From: Mucilaginibacter aurantiaciroseus
Lineage (GTDB): Bacteria > Bacteroidota > Bacteroidia > Sphingobacteriales > Sphingobacteriaceae
NCBI RefSeq assembly: GCF_024055595.1
Contig: NZ_JAMXOF010000001.1
Location: 806,001 to 870,000 of the forward strand
Length of the DNA: 64,000 nt
Direction of reading: 5' to 3'
Positions 56,152 through 64,000 of this stretch are shown one piece after another. Made by a program: the position numbers and the translations under genes. The notes under the pieces are model-generated. The model had not been told where the DNA came from, made no database searches, and was given only the letters and a program-made list of their open reading frames with translations. Every line of letters begins with the position of its first letter. Within the stretch, counting starts at the first letter, position 1.

Positions 56152-56833
56152 ATGAAAGTAGGCCTTTTTATACCCTGTTATGTAGATCAGTTTTACCCCA
56201 ATACGGCCATAGCTACTTTAGAGCTATTGGAAAAGCAGGGCGTAGAGGTGGGTTATATCACACAGCAAACTTGCTGCGGGCAGCCAATGGCAAACTCGGG
56301 TTACGAACATTTGACGGGTGGTTGTAACGATTTATTTGTAGATAACTTTGCCGGGTACGACTACATTGTTTCGCCTTCAGGTAGTTGCGCTTTGCATATC
56401 AAAGAGCATTTATACCCGTACGATAATGAACCCGCCGCGCAAGGCATCCGCAGAAAAATATATGAGCTAACCGAATTTTTGACTAATGTTTTAAAGGTTG
56501 AAAAACTGGATGCTGCATTCCCGCATAAGGTTGGCCTGCACCAAAGCTGCCACGGTCAACGCGGACTTAAACTGGCGCAGATGACGGAGCTAACCGCATC
56601 GCCATTCTCCAAACCGGTTTCGTTATTAAATATGGTAGCGGGAGTGGAGCTGATCTACCTTACCCCGCCCCGATGAGTGCTGCGGTTTTGGCGGTACATT
56701 TTGCGTGGCCGAAGAAGCGGTATCATCCAAAATGGGTAAAGACCGTGTTGCCGATCATGAACACAACGGCGCCGGATATATAACGGCTGCCGATTTTTCC
56801 TTCCTGATGCACATGGAAGGCATTCTGAAATGA
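56152..56833 (+). pseudogene. lutA: LutA-type lactate oxidation Fe-S protein with a frameshift
   Basis: The first frame gives 174 residues of a LutA/YkgE-type protein: VGLFIPCYVDQFYPN, TCCGQPMANSGY, SCALHIKEH and HQSCHGQRGL. Near 56660 one extra base in a C/G run shifts the frame to a stop. The correct continuation (RPDECCGFGGTFCV and the end at 56831-56833) is readable in the next frame. The CCG cluster ligands are thus separated from the rest, so this gene is dead unless slippage corrects it. It would have used the L-lactate made by the FAH step. Confidence 0.85.
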
Positions 56834-56898
56834 AAAAACAGTAAGATTAAAATGATCCATATCGCCGAAATATTGAACGGTGTTAAGGAGGTGTTATC

Positions 56899-57366
56899 AT
56901 GAAAGAGGGTAATGTTGGGGGTAAGGTGGTGTTAATTGACAGCATTAAAGCACATTTGAATATCATCCCAGGCACACGTGTGCATATTACGTTGCCCGAA
57001 TTGTTTGATGTTGCAGATGATGCCGCATCGTTCGCTAATGCTACACCACATGAATTAGAAAACGTGGAGTTAGCCATATTAGAAGCAGAACCTGGCGTAG
57101 CCGAGAATAGCGCCCTTTGGGTGACCGAAAAGCAAATGGGTAAACGAGTACTTCCGTTCATTTGCCAGCATTTAGCTTTTGTGGTAAACGCCTCAGATAT
57201 TGTGGCCGATATGCACGCGGCGTACCTGAGTACAGAGGGTAGCGATCATGGTTTTGCATGCTTTATAGCCAGCCCTTCCAAAACTGCCGATATAGAGCAA
57301 TCCCTTGTTTTAGGGACACACGGGCCGCGTAGTTTGGTGATATTCATCATGGATTTGCGATTTTAA
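56899..57366 (+). pseudogene. lutC: LutC-type LUD-domain protein, truncated at the N-terminus
   Basis: A 155-codon frame with the typical C-terminal part of LutC/LUD proteins: ENSALWVTEKQMGKRVLPF, ICQHLAFVV and PSKTADIEQSLVLGTHGPRS. The first part of the domain is missing; a separate short frame upstream (56851-56901) may be its relic. LutB, normally located between LutA and LutC, is absent altogether, so a deletion probably removed it. A functional LutABC lactate oxidase is therefore not encoded here. Confidence 0.7.
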
Positions 57367-57369
57367 TAC

Positions 57370-58463
57370 GTTCATTAAAGGTTCTTTACAGGCCCTCAGC
57401 AAAACGGATGTAAGGGTTGCTTTGCTGGTGTTTTTCAAGACACAGGCAAATGATAATGATATACCTGATGGTGCCATTAATTCAAAAAACGCGAATGCTG
57501 GTTATGCCTACCTACATTCTGACCTGGCGCCGGGCTGGTCCATCCACAAAAACACCATTGAAACAGATCAGGAATCGTCATTGATACAGGCCGTGAAAAA
57601 GTATGTTCACGTAACCGGTGATAAAATAATTCTTGACGAAAAAGCTGGCGACCGTACCGTTATACAACGTATGGAGGCTACCATGAAATATCTGTTAAAA
57701 GAATGGTGGTTGGCAAAATATGGTTTAATAAAAGGCTCTACAGCGATAGATTGGGGCGATGTGCAGCCACAAAACGGTTGGGGGGTAGTGATTGACAATA
57801 ATACCAAATGGACTATCGATATATACGATAACACCATGTTTGTATCCGCCATCAGCGATTTTATGGAGATGAAATCTGCTACCTGTAAAAGCAAACCCAT
57901 TGGCTGAAAGTTAAAGTAGCCATAAAGGTAAATATCCGTAATACTTTTGGGATACTAAAGCACAAAAGTATATCCCACATTTATACTTAGATAGAAGTCC
58001 TTTTCCTAAAGATTTTAATGAGCGTAAGATATTGTATTCAGGAGGTACCACCTGTGTTATATTGGCCGGGTTACATAGCAAAACCGAAATAAAAGCAATT
58101 AACAAACAGCTTTTGGCAATGGCTGCTAACGCGAAATTTGCTACAATAGGCATGACGGTTTATCCTGTTTACCCAACAAAAGTATTCACCAATATGGCGG
58201 CTTATTCCTATTAAAACGGCGGCGATTGGACATGGTTTGGCGGGCGCACTATCCATGCCCTTGTTATCAATAACATGCCTCAGGAGGTTTACACCAAATT
58301 AACACCGATGATAGACAGGGTTATAAAAAACGATGGCTTTTACGAATGATATGATGTACGCAATGGCAAGGCATCAGGTTCCGGTGATTTTAGGGGGGAA
58401 GCAGGGGCATTTTACGATGCCATCACCCTGTTAAAAAACTGGGCGCAAAGTACTATTCAGTAG
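57370..58463 (+). pseudogene. Six-hairpin glycosidase-like gene with stops and a frameshift
   Basis: The first frame (57373-57906) contains LHSDLAPGWSIHKNTIETDQ, TMKYLLKEWWLAKYGLIKG and AIDWGDVQPQNGWGVVIDN. After a frameshift near 57910-57950 the next frame reads KILYSGGTTCVILAGL and KVFTNMAAYSY, then a TAA at 58212-58214. It continues NGGDWTWFGGRTIHALV, a TGA at 58347-58349 replaces the Trp of FYEWYD, and GSGDFRGEAGAFYDAITLLK follows to the TAG at 58461-58463. This looks like an alpha/alpha-barrel glycosidase of unassigned family; the 5' end is lost. Confidence 0.7.
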
Positions 58464-58469
58464 AAATAA

Positions 58470-59338
58470 TTACTGCTTAATGTAGGTCTTTTGGTAAGTT
58501 AACGGGCTTTTGCCGGTTATCTCCTTAAAGTACTTATGGAAACTGGCGAAGTTGTAAAAGCCGCTATCGTAACAGATCTCTTTTACGTTCTGCTGGTTAT
58601 TGATCAACAGCTTACAGGCATTACCCACTCTAATTTCGTTAATGAACCTCGAATAGGTTTTTCTGCTGCGCGATTTAAAGAATTTGCAAAATGAGTTGGG
58701 GCTGATGTTGGCCACCGCTGCTATTTCCTCCAGCGAGGTCTTTTTCTAAAAAATGGCTATGGAATAATTATAGATGGCGTTAATCCGGTCTTTTTCTGCT
58801 TCCTGGAAGTTGTGCTGGAAGCCCATCGAGGCCAACATGTTATCCTCCGCGCTGTCGCCTAGGGCCATCAATACTTCCATTAAAAGGATGATCTTCCGCG
58901 CACCTTCGGCATAAATTATTTGCTCAATTTGGTGGCCTATTTGTTTTAGGTTCTCGCCCGTTATCTGGATGCCGCGTTTTGATTGTTTGAGCACGTTTTT
59001 AATCTCCTGGGTTTTGGGTAGTTGCAGGAAGGCATCGCCCCAAAAGTTCTCGTTAAAATGGATCACGCTTACATCGGCACTAATGCCTGCCTCTTTATCA
59101 AAATAACTTTCGTCGAACTGCCGGTAGTGGGGCAGGTTTATGCCAACCAACACCACATCGCCGGTATTGAATTGGGTGATGCAATCGCCTATGAACTGTG
59201 TGCCGTTACCTTTTTAAAAGTAAACCAATTCAACCTCGGGATGGTAATGCCAGCGGTTATTCACATTGGGCATAATATCCCGCCGGGCAATGAAGGAGTA
59301 CACCATCCGGTAGATACTTTTAGCAATTGAGGTTTCAT
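58470..59338 (-). pseudogene. AraC-family regulator, broken
   Basis: From ATG 59338 the reading starts MKPQ; a one-base change follows, and the frame then reads RMVYSFIARRDIMPNVNNRW and HYHPEVELVYF (cupin sensor part). It meets a TAA at 59214-59216 and continues GNGTQFIGDCITQFNTGDVV. The rest is open to a TAG at 58746-58748, after which KKTSLEEIAAVANISPNSF and the second HTH (KEICYDSGFYNFASFHKYFK) are intact to 58470. The local regulator of the fucose-type locus is therefore lost unless the C-terminal 81 residues are expressed alone. Confidence 0.85.
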
Positions 59339-59555
59339 GAAGTCATTAATTGGTAAGATGAATGTACAATAATTCAATTTAAAAGTCTTAAAATTTCAAA
59401 ATTGTTTTATTAATTTACAATATTGCTTAATAATTTGCAAAAGGATAAAATTTCAAGCATCTAACAAAGGCTTAATTTGCATATCAGCATACTACCAATT
59501 GGTATTTACAGGTAAATTATCACCAATTATACCGGTACCAGCCGGCTCAACCATT

Positions 59556-60335
59556 ATGGATCTACAAATAAAAAGCAAAGTAATTATTGTAACCGGCGGC
59601 GCACGCGGTATAGGCAAAGGCATTGCCGTTTTATTGGCGAAAGAAAGTGCTATCCCGGTGATTTTAAGTCGCACCGAGGCGGAAAATATTAAAACAGTAC
59701 AGGAGATTGAAGCTGCCGGTGGCAAAGCATTCGCTATACAAGCCGAGCTATCAAACCCCGATGAATGCCGCACAGCAGTAGAAAAAGTAATAAATCAATT
59801 CGGCTGTATTGATGGTGTTGTAAATAACGCCGGCGAAAATGATGGTGTAGGTTTGCAGAATGGCAACTACGAAAAGTTCATGCAATCGCTGCATAAAAAC
59901 CTGGTGCATTATTACATGGTGGTGCATTATGCATTGCCGGAACTAATCAAATCGCAGGGCAGCATTGTAAATATTAGTTCAAAAGTGGCCGATACCGGGC
60001 AGGGTGGCACATCTGCCTATGCCGCGGCTAACGGTGGGCGTAACGCGCTTACAAGGGAGTGGGCGGTTGAATTGTTACCACACAACATCCGTGTAAATGC
60101 TGTGGTGGTGTCCGAATGCTACACCCCGTTGTACGAGCGCTGGTTGCAAACGCTCGAAAATCCTAAAGAAAAATTGGCTTCTATAACACAAAATATCCCC
60201 TTAGAGAAACGTATGACGACGGTTGAGGAAATAGCCAATACGGTTGTATTCCTGTTGTCGCCCGTATCAAGCCATACAACAGGGCAAATCACTTACGTTG
60301 ACGGCGGATATGTGCATTTAGACAGATCTATTTAA
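59556..60335 (+). CDS. SDR oxidoreductase, probable L-fucose dehydrogenase, atypical active site
   Basis: About 259 aa from the internal ATG at 59556 (MDLQIKSK), preferred over the earlier frame start at 59499. The cofactor motif VTGGARGIGKGIA, NNAGEND and the C-terminal YVDGGYVHLDR are normal. The catalytic Tyr155 is present in SAYAAANGG, but the usual Lys four residues later is Asn159. The pathway role (oxidising L-fucose or rhamnose to the lactone) is suggested by its place in the locus. Whether Asn is normal for this subfamily or marks decay cannot be decided from the sequence alone. Confidence 0.75.
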   Translation: MDLQIKSKVIIVTGGARGIGKGIAVLLAKESAIPVILSRTEAENIKTVQEIEAAGGKAFAIQAELSNPDECRTAVEKVINQFGCIDGVVNNAGENDGVGLQNGNYEKFMQSLHKNLVHYYMVVHYALPELIKSQGSIVNISSKVADTGQGGTSAYAAANGGRNALTREWAVELLPHNIRVNAVVVSECYTPLYERWLQTLENPKEKLASITQNIPLEKRMTTVEEIANTVVFLLSPVSSHTTGQITYVDGGYVHLDRSI

Positions 60336-60343
60336 AGGTACTT

Positions 60344-60772
60344 ATGAATAACCTTTTACGCACCGCTTCCACACTGCTTTTCGCGATAATATTTTCCTGC
60401 GCCAGTGCCCAAGAATTAAAACTTTGGGATAACATGCCCGCTAAATACTGGATGACAGATGCTTACCTTTTCGGTAACTGACGTATGGGCGGGATGTTTT
60501 TTGGCGGCGTAACGCAGGAACGTATCCAGTTTAACGAGATCAGCCTTTGGACCAGCGACGAAAATGAAACAGGTGGTTATCAGGCGTTTGGAGACCTGTA
60601 TATTAAATTCGCGGTTAAAGATAGTATAGCAACAGGCTATCAACGCGAACTAGATATCAGCCGGTCGGTAATGAAGGTAAAGTGCAGGACAAAGGCACGT
60701 TTTACAGTTTTAAAACCGCGCCGGGAGCTACCTAGACCTTTACAGCCGGTAAGTAAGACTGTGGTAGATTAA
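60344..60772 (+). pseudogene. GH95 alpha-L-fucosidase stump
   Basis: The start (ATG 60344, MNNLLRTASTLLFAIIF, CASAQ) gives a signal peptide, then KLWDNMPAKYWMTDAYLFGN and a TGA at 60479-60481 where GH95 enzymes have Gly in GNGR(L/M)G. Behind it RMGGMFFGGVTQERIQFNE, GDLYIKFAVKDS and YQRELDISRSV are clear GH95 N-domain sequence. After about 60690 the similarity ends and the frame runs to 60772, meeting the end of the convergent transporter gene. More than four fifths of the enzyme, including the catalytic domain, is missing. Confidence 0.8.
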
Positions 60773-62178
60773 TGTCCCACCCAAATATCCTGCACTTCTT
60801 CCAATGATTTTCCTTTGGTTTCGGGTACCATTTTGTAAACTGTCCAAAAGGATAGCAGGCAGCACGCCGAGAAGAACCAAAAGGTATAAGCAGGGCCGAT
60901 AGAACCTAAAAGGATAGGGGTTAGCTGTCCAACAATAGTATCTGCTATCCACATCACCATAATGCTGATGGCTAACGCGCGGCCACGGATCCGGGTGGGG
61001 AAGATCTCTGCGGCTATCACAAACTTTAACGGGCCGATAGAGAAAGCAAAACAAGCCAGGAAAAGTATAATACTGATTACTAAAGCGATGCTATTTGTGC
61101 TCCCGTGAAAAAAGCACCAGCCGGTAAAGAATAAGGAAACCGTTGCACCAAGCGAACCTGCAATGTACAAAGGCCTTCGTCCCATTTTATCAACCTTCCA
61201 GATAGCGATAATGGTGAACAGGAAGTTCGCTAACCCGAAAACGATTTGCCCTAACAGTGCATTGCTGATGTTGATACCTGCATCGCTTAAAATGCGCGGG
61301 CCGTAGTAAATAACCGCGTTAATCCCGCTGAATTGTGAGAACAGGGGTAGCAGGATACCAATTAATAAAGGTTTCCTCAAAGCCGGGGTAAAGAGCTCCT
61401 TATAAGTCCCCACATCTTTGGTGGTTCTATTTTTGATAATGTCCGCTTCTTTTGTTGCGGTATCGGCGTCCTCAATTTTGGTAAGGATGGCAACACCTTC
61501 CGTGATTTTTCCTTTTTGCAATAACCAGCGCGGGCTTTCGGGCACAAATGCCAAACCTATAAAAAACAGGAGCGAGGGAATAATGCCCAGGCCAAGCATG
61601 CTTCGCCATACTTCTTTAACTAAAACCAGGTTGAATAAACTGTTTGATAACCCACTTTTATGCGATAGCGAAAAACTAAGCAATTGCGAATTGGTAAGGT
61701 AAGCGACAAGGATACCTGCAGTGATAGCCAACTGGTAAAATGTAACTAAACGCCCGCGTACTTTTGCTGGTGCAATTTCTGAAATGTAGAGCGGCGCAAC
61801 TATAGATGCTACACCAATACCGGTGCCACCCAACATGCGGGTTAAGACGAGGGAAGTAAAGCCCGATGATAGTGCTGTACCAGCTGCTGAGATAAAAAAA
61901 AGAACAGCCGACAGCATCAGCATCTTTTTACGGCCAAGGCGGTCGCTGAGTTCACCGGAGAATGATACCCCAATGATACAACCCACCAGGGCCGACGAAA
62001 CAAACCAACCCTCGGCAACAGGAGATAGCGTGAACTGATCTTTTACGAATGGCAGTACACCCGATATCACGGCAATATCAAACCCAAACAGAAAACCACC
62101 CATAGTGGCTACAAGGGTTATCGCCACTAAAAATAAAGACAATTTTTTAGGTTTAAATTCTAAGTTTATATTACACAT
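60769..62178 (-). CDS. Sugar-porter-family MFS transporter
   Basis: A 469-aa inner-membrane proton symporter with about 12 helices. Sugar-porter signatures are present: GFDIAVISG, SDRLGRKKMLML, PESPRWLLQKG, DKMGRRPLY and the C-terminal PETKGKSLEEVQ. It likely imports a monosaccharide such as xylose, arabinose or rhamnose/fucose-type sugars. It starts 21 bp after the stop of the isomerase gene on the same strand, so the two are one operon. Its end overlaps the GH95 stump by a few bases. Confidence 0.9.
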   Translation of the reverse strand: MCNINLEFKPKKLSLFLVAITLVATMGGFLFGFDIAVISGVLPFVKDQFTLSPVAEGWFVSSALVGCIIGVSFSGELSDRLGRKKMLMLSAVLFFISAAGTALSSGFTSLVLTRMLGGTGIGVASIVAPLYISEIAPAKVRGRLVTFYQLAITAGILVAYLTNSQLLSFSLSHKSGLSNSLFNLVLVKEVWRSMLGLGIIPSLLFFIGLAFVPESPRWLLQKGKITEGVAILTKIEDADTATKEADIIKNRTTKDVGTYKELFTPALRKPLLIGILLPLFSQFSGINAVIYYGPRILSDAGINISNALLGQIVFGLANFLFTIIAIWKVDKMGRRPLYIAGSLGATVSLFFTGWCFFHGSTNSIALVISIILFLACFAFSIGPLKFVIAAEIFPTRIRGRALAISIMVMWIADTIVGQLTPILLGSIGPAYTFWFFSACCLLSFWTVYKMVPETKGKSLEEVQDIWVGH

Positions 62179-62199
62179 TTAGGTTTGGTTATAATTGGT

Positions 62200-64000
62200 T
62201 TAACAGCACTCATCTTTAACATATGCCTTCACAACTTTTGCACGTTTTTGTCCATTATTATACATGCTGTAAATATTGGCATTCGCCGGGATGATGAATG
62301 TTTCGGCGTAATGGATCACTTGCTCAAGGTCACCCGTTTTTACGGTGATACAATCGCCTTCTACCAAACTAAGCACAAGACAATGGTCGTTGGTTACATC
62401 TACCACACGCGTATCAAATTCAAAACGGTCTAGGTTATAAAAATGATCAGGGTGTGTGCTTAAGTTAAGCAATTGCCAATCGGTGCCTTTTTTTACCACG
62501 GATTGTTTAGATATCAATGTTTTGGTAACCACGTCACCTTTACGGTCAAAATTCAGATTGTCAAAAGCACGGTCTATATTCAATGTCCGTGGTTTGCTTG
62601 TAAGGTCGGTGCGTACCCAATCGTACATTTTAAAGGTGAAGATGTATGGCGTTGCGCTAATTTCGAGCACCATATTGTTTTTGCCAGAGCAATGCACCGT
62701 TCCGTTTGGTATCAGGAACAGGTCGTGCTTTTTAGTCGGGAATACCTGCACGTATTTTTCTACATCAATGGGTTCGCTATTTTTAAAACTCTCCTCTAAA
62801 ATGGTTTTAAAACTATCTTTATCGATGTTTTCCTGGAAGCCTAAATAAACCTCGGCACCCGGTTCTGCTTCTAAAATATAATAGGTTTCATCCTGTGTAA
62901 AATCCTCACCAAAATTGGCCTTTGTATAGGCCACAGTTGGGTGGCATTGTACCGAAAGGTTATCGCCATCCATCGTATCTAAAAAATCGAAACGGATAGG
63001 GAATTTGCAGCCAAACCTTTTTGCTGCTTTACCCAATACGGCGCGGTTGTTGTTGTATAAAAGGCTGTCTATAGATACCTCCAAACGCCTGCCAGCATTC
63101 TCCAGCATCACGCCATTCTCGGGCGCGATCAACTCAAACGACCATGCGTAGTTAACTATATCTTTATTTAACCCATCGATGTTATTTTTTATCCATTGCC
63201 CGCCCCAAATCCCCGGCTCGAACCATGGCCTTGCACGGAATACCTTGGTAGACATATCTGTTAAGGCGGCACGTAAAGCATCACCCTTTATCCAGGTAAT
63301 GTCATTGGGGCGCTGTTCATCAACAAAGGCATTAATACGGGAGAGCAGGGCTTGTTTGTGTTTGTTTAAAACCACCCAGTCTATAAAGTAAAAACGTTTA
63401 TATTGTGCCTTCGGTTCGATAGGAGTGCCTGCACCAAGGTTACAAACATTTCCCGCCCGCGAACGGAACTGGATCTCATTTTTCGGCACATCAAAATACA
63501 CAACCGGGCTATCCCAGTTTACCAATGCCGCACCGCAGCTGTAAAGGATGTTCAATTTATTGGCTGCGGGTTTTAATGTATCTATGCTTGTTGTATCGTA
63601 AAAATCAGAAATGTCACCCGGATAAACTTTGCCAAACAGCGGGTCATCACCGCCAAGATATGGGGCAATAAGCCTGTCAATTTCCTGCTCGGGTTTAAGA
63701 TAGGTTTCAATTGAAATCCAGTTAGCATCTATACCTTTAACTTTAAATACATTGCTAAGTAAAGCCTTCACAATTGCCCATTGTACTCCGCCGTAGCCAT
63801 CAAGGATAAAATTACCGCCCGTATTTATAATGTGGTCTGCAAAACTATTATAACCGTTATATATCGTACCATTAATTTTGAATGACGGATAAATATCGTA
63901 GTTCTGAGTAGTATGGTTATTTGTACTGCCCGACATGATCAACTGATCAGTATTCCTCAGTTCATTTAAAGGTTTGGTGATTTTATCATCTGCTAAATTT
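62200..64000 (-). CDS. Class I phosphomannose-isomerase-like protein, 5' end beyond the window
   Basis: The frame is open through the right edge; the TTG at 63942 is not a convincing start, and at least 19 more in-frame residues precede it. The visible 600 residues include a long N-terminal part (GYNSFADHII, DGYGGVQWAIVKAL) and a C-terminal cupin half: PWFEPGIWGGQWIK, LSVQCHPTVAY with metal-type His, and FLIPNGTVHCSGKNNMVLEIS. This matches Bacteroidota mannose-6-phosphate isomerase-like proteins of about 590-620 residues. The reaction is probably isomerisation of a sugar or sugar phosphate. It shares an operon with the sugar porter. Confidence 0.8.
   Translation of the reverse strand, partial: NLADDKITKPLNELRNTDQLIMSGSTNNHTTQNYDIYPSFKINGTIYNGYNSFADHIINTGGNFILDGYGGVQWAIVKALLSNVFKVKGIDANWISIETYLKPEQEIDRLIAPYLGGDDPLFGKVYPGDISDFYDTTSIDTLKPAANKLNILYSCGAALVNWDSPVVYFDVPKNEIQFRSRAGNVCNLGAGTPIEPKAQYKRFYFIDWVVLNKHKQALLSRINAFVDEQRPNDITWIKGDALRAALTDMSTKVFRARPWFEPGIWGGQWIKNNIDGLNKDIVNYAWSFELIAPENGVMLENAGRRLEVSIDSLLYNNNRAVLGKAAKRFGCKFPIRFDFLDTMDGDNLSVQCHPTVAYTKANFGEDFTQDETYYILEAEPGAEVYLGFQENIDKDSFKTILEESFKNSEPIDVEKYVQVFPTKKHDLFLIPNGTVHCSGKNNMVLEISATPYIFTFKMYDWVRTDLTSKPRTLNIDRAFDNLNFDRKGDVVTKTLISKQSVVKKGTDWQLLNLSTHPDHFYNLDRFEFDTRVVDVTNDHCLVLSLVEGDCITVKTGDLEQVIHYAETFIIPANANIYSMYNNGQKRAKVVKAYVKDECC

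Noticed and set aside
25883..60772. Stop-codon reassignment as the cause of the many in-frame stops
   Set aside because: All three stop codons occur as interruptions, yet long intact genes in the window end at ordinary stops, and frameshifts and truncations accompany the stops. Decay is simpler.
42316..60772. C-to-T damage as a single cause of the nonsense codons
   Set aside because: Some interruptions need other changes (for example the Gly codon in GH95 and the stop in the primase-like gene), and single-base indels are common, so one damage type does not explain them.
1..64000. CRISPR arrays, rRNA genes, replication origin
   Set aside because: No regularly spaced repeats, no rRNA sequence and no DnaA-box cluster were seen.

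Overview
The window looks like chromosomal DNA of a Bacteroidota bacterium, most likely Sphingobacteriaceae (Mucilaginibacter/Pedobacter-like). This is inferred from the moderately AT-rich sequence, promoter-like TAnnTTTG boxes, a recognisable SusD-type tail, CheB-CheR-histidine kinase fusions, a propeller/Y_Y_Y regulator and the many glycoside-hydrolase genes or remnants. No rRNA and no CRISPR array is seen; there is one tRNA (Pro, anticodon TGG).

Layout. (1) 0.6-7.8 kb: a truncated and a full PA14-type lipoprotein, then a response regulator with a Cys4 N-terminus placed just upstream of a CheB-CheR-PAS-histidine kinase. (2) 8.2-24.6 kb: a complete Wzx/Wzy-type exopolysaccharide locus. A WecG/TagA-type glycosyltransferase and a polyprenyl-phosphate sugar-1-phosphate transferase lie on the plus strand. 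On the minus strand, in transcription order, come gmd, fcl, an XRE regulator, a Wza-like export lipoprotein, a Wzc-like tyrosine kinase, a Wzx flippase and a set of glycosyltransferases around a Wzy polymerase. The product probably contains L-fucose or a related 6-deoxyhexose. (3) 24.9-33.7 kb: a small outer-membrane barrel protein, a CheB pseudogene next to a second CheB-CheR-PAS-PAS-kinase, a GT14 enzyme, and a UDP-galactopyranose mutase with a galactofuranosyl-type GT2. (4) 33.8-36.7 kb: a mobile-DNA scar. It holds an orphan RHS C-terminal cassette ending in an M91-like HExxH metallopeptidase with a candidate immunity gene, an XRE repressor with palindromic operators, a broken primase-like gene and a 170-bp element bounded by perfect 19-bp inverted repeats. 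(5) 36.8-45.6 kb: two GH16 lipoproteins and their probable regulator, followed by a decayed carbohydrate locus (SusD tail, phosphatase/sulfatase-like pseudogene, and GH78 and GH36-like fragments fused head to head). (6) 45.7-51.4 kb: ankyrin protein, a two-gene operon for a ferritin-like protein and a large catalase, a DUF1543 pseudogene and an FAD-dependent oxidoreductase. (7) 51.8-64 kb: tRNA-Pro, then a 6-deoxysugar-acid (fucose/rhamnose-type) catabolic locus with intact dehydratase, SDR and FAH-hydrolase genes. Its lut genes, a glycosidase, the AraC regulator and a GH95 fucosidase are broken. A sugar porter and a phosphomannose-isomerase-like gene that runs off the right edge close the window.

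The main theme is uneven decay. Polysaccharide synthesis and signalling are intact, while at least ten genes, mostly for carbohydrate or lactate utilisation, carry readable stops, frameshifts or truncations. The cell appears still able to make GDP-L-fucose while its local fucose-harvesting locus is being lost. The most novel-looking items are the orphan RHS/M91 toxin-immunity cassette, the Cys4-receiver protein paired with a CheBR-kinase, the 19-bp inverted-repeat element, and an SDR that has Asn in place of the catalytic Lys.
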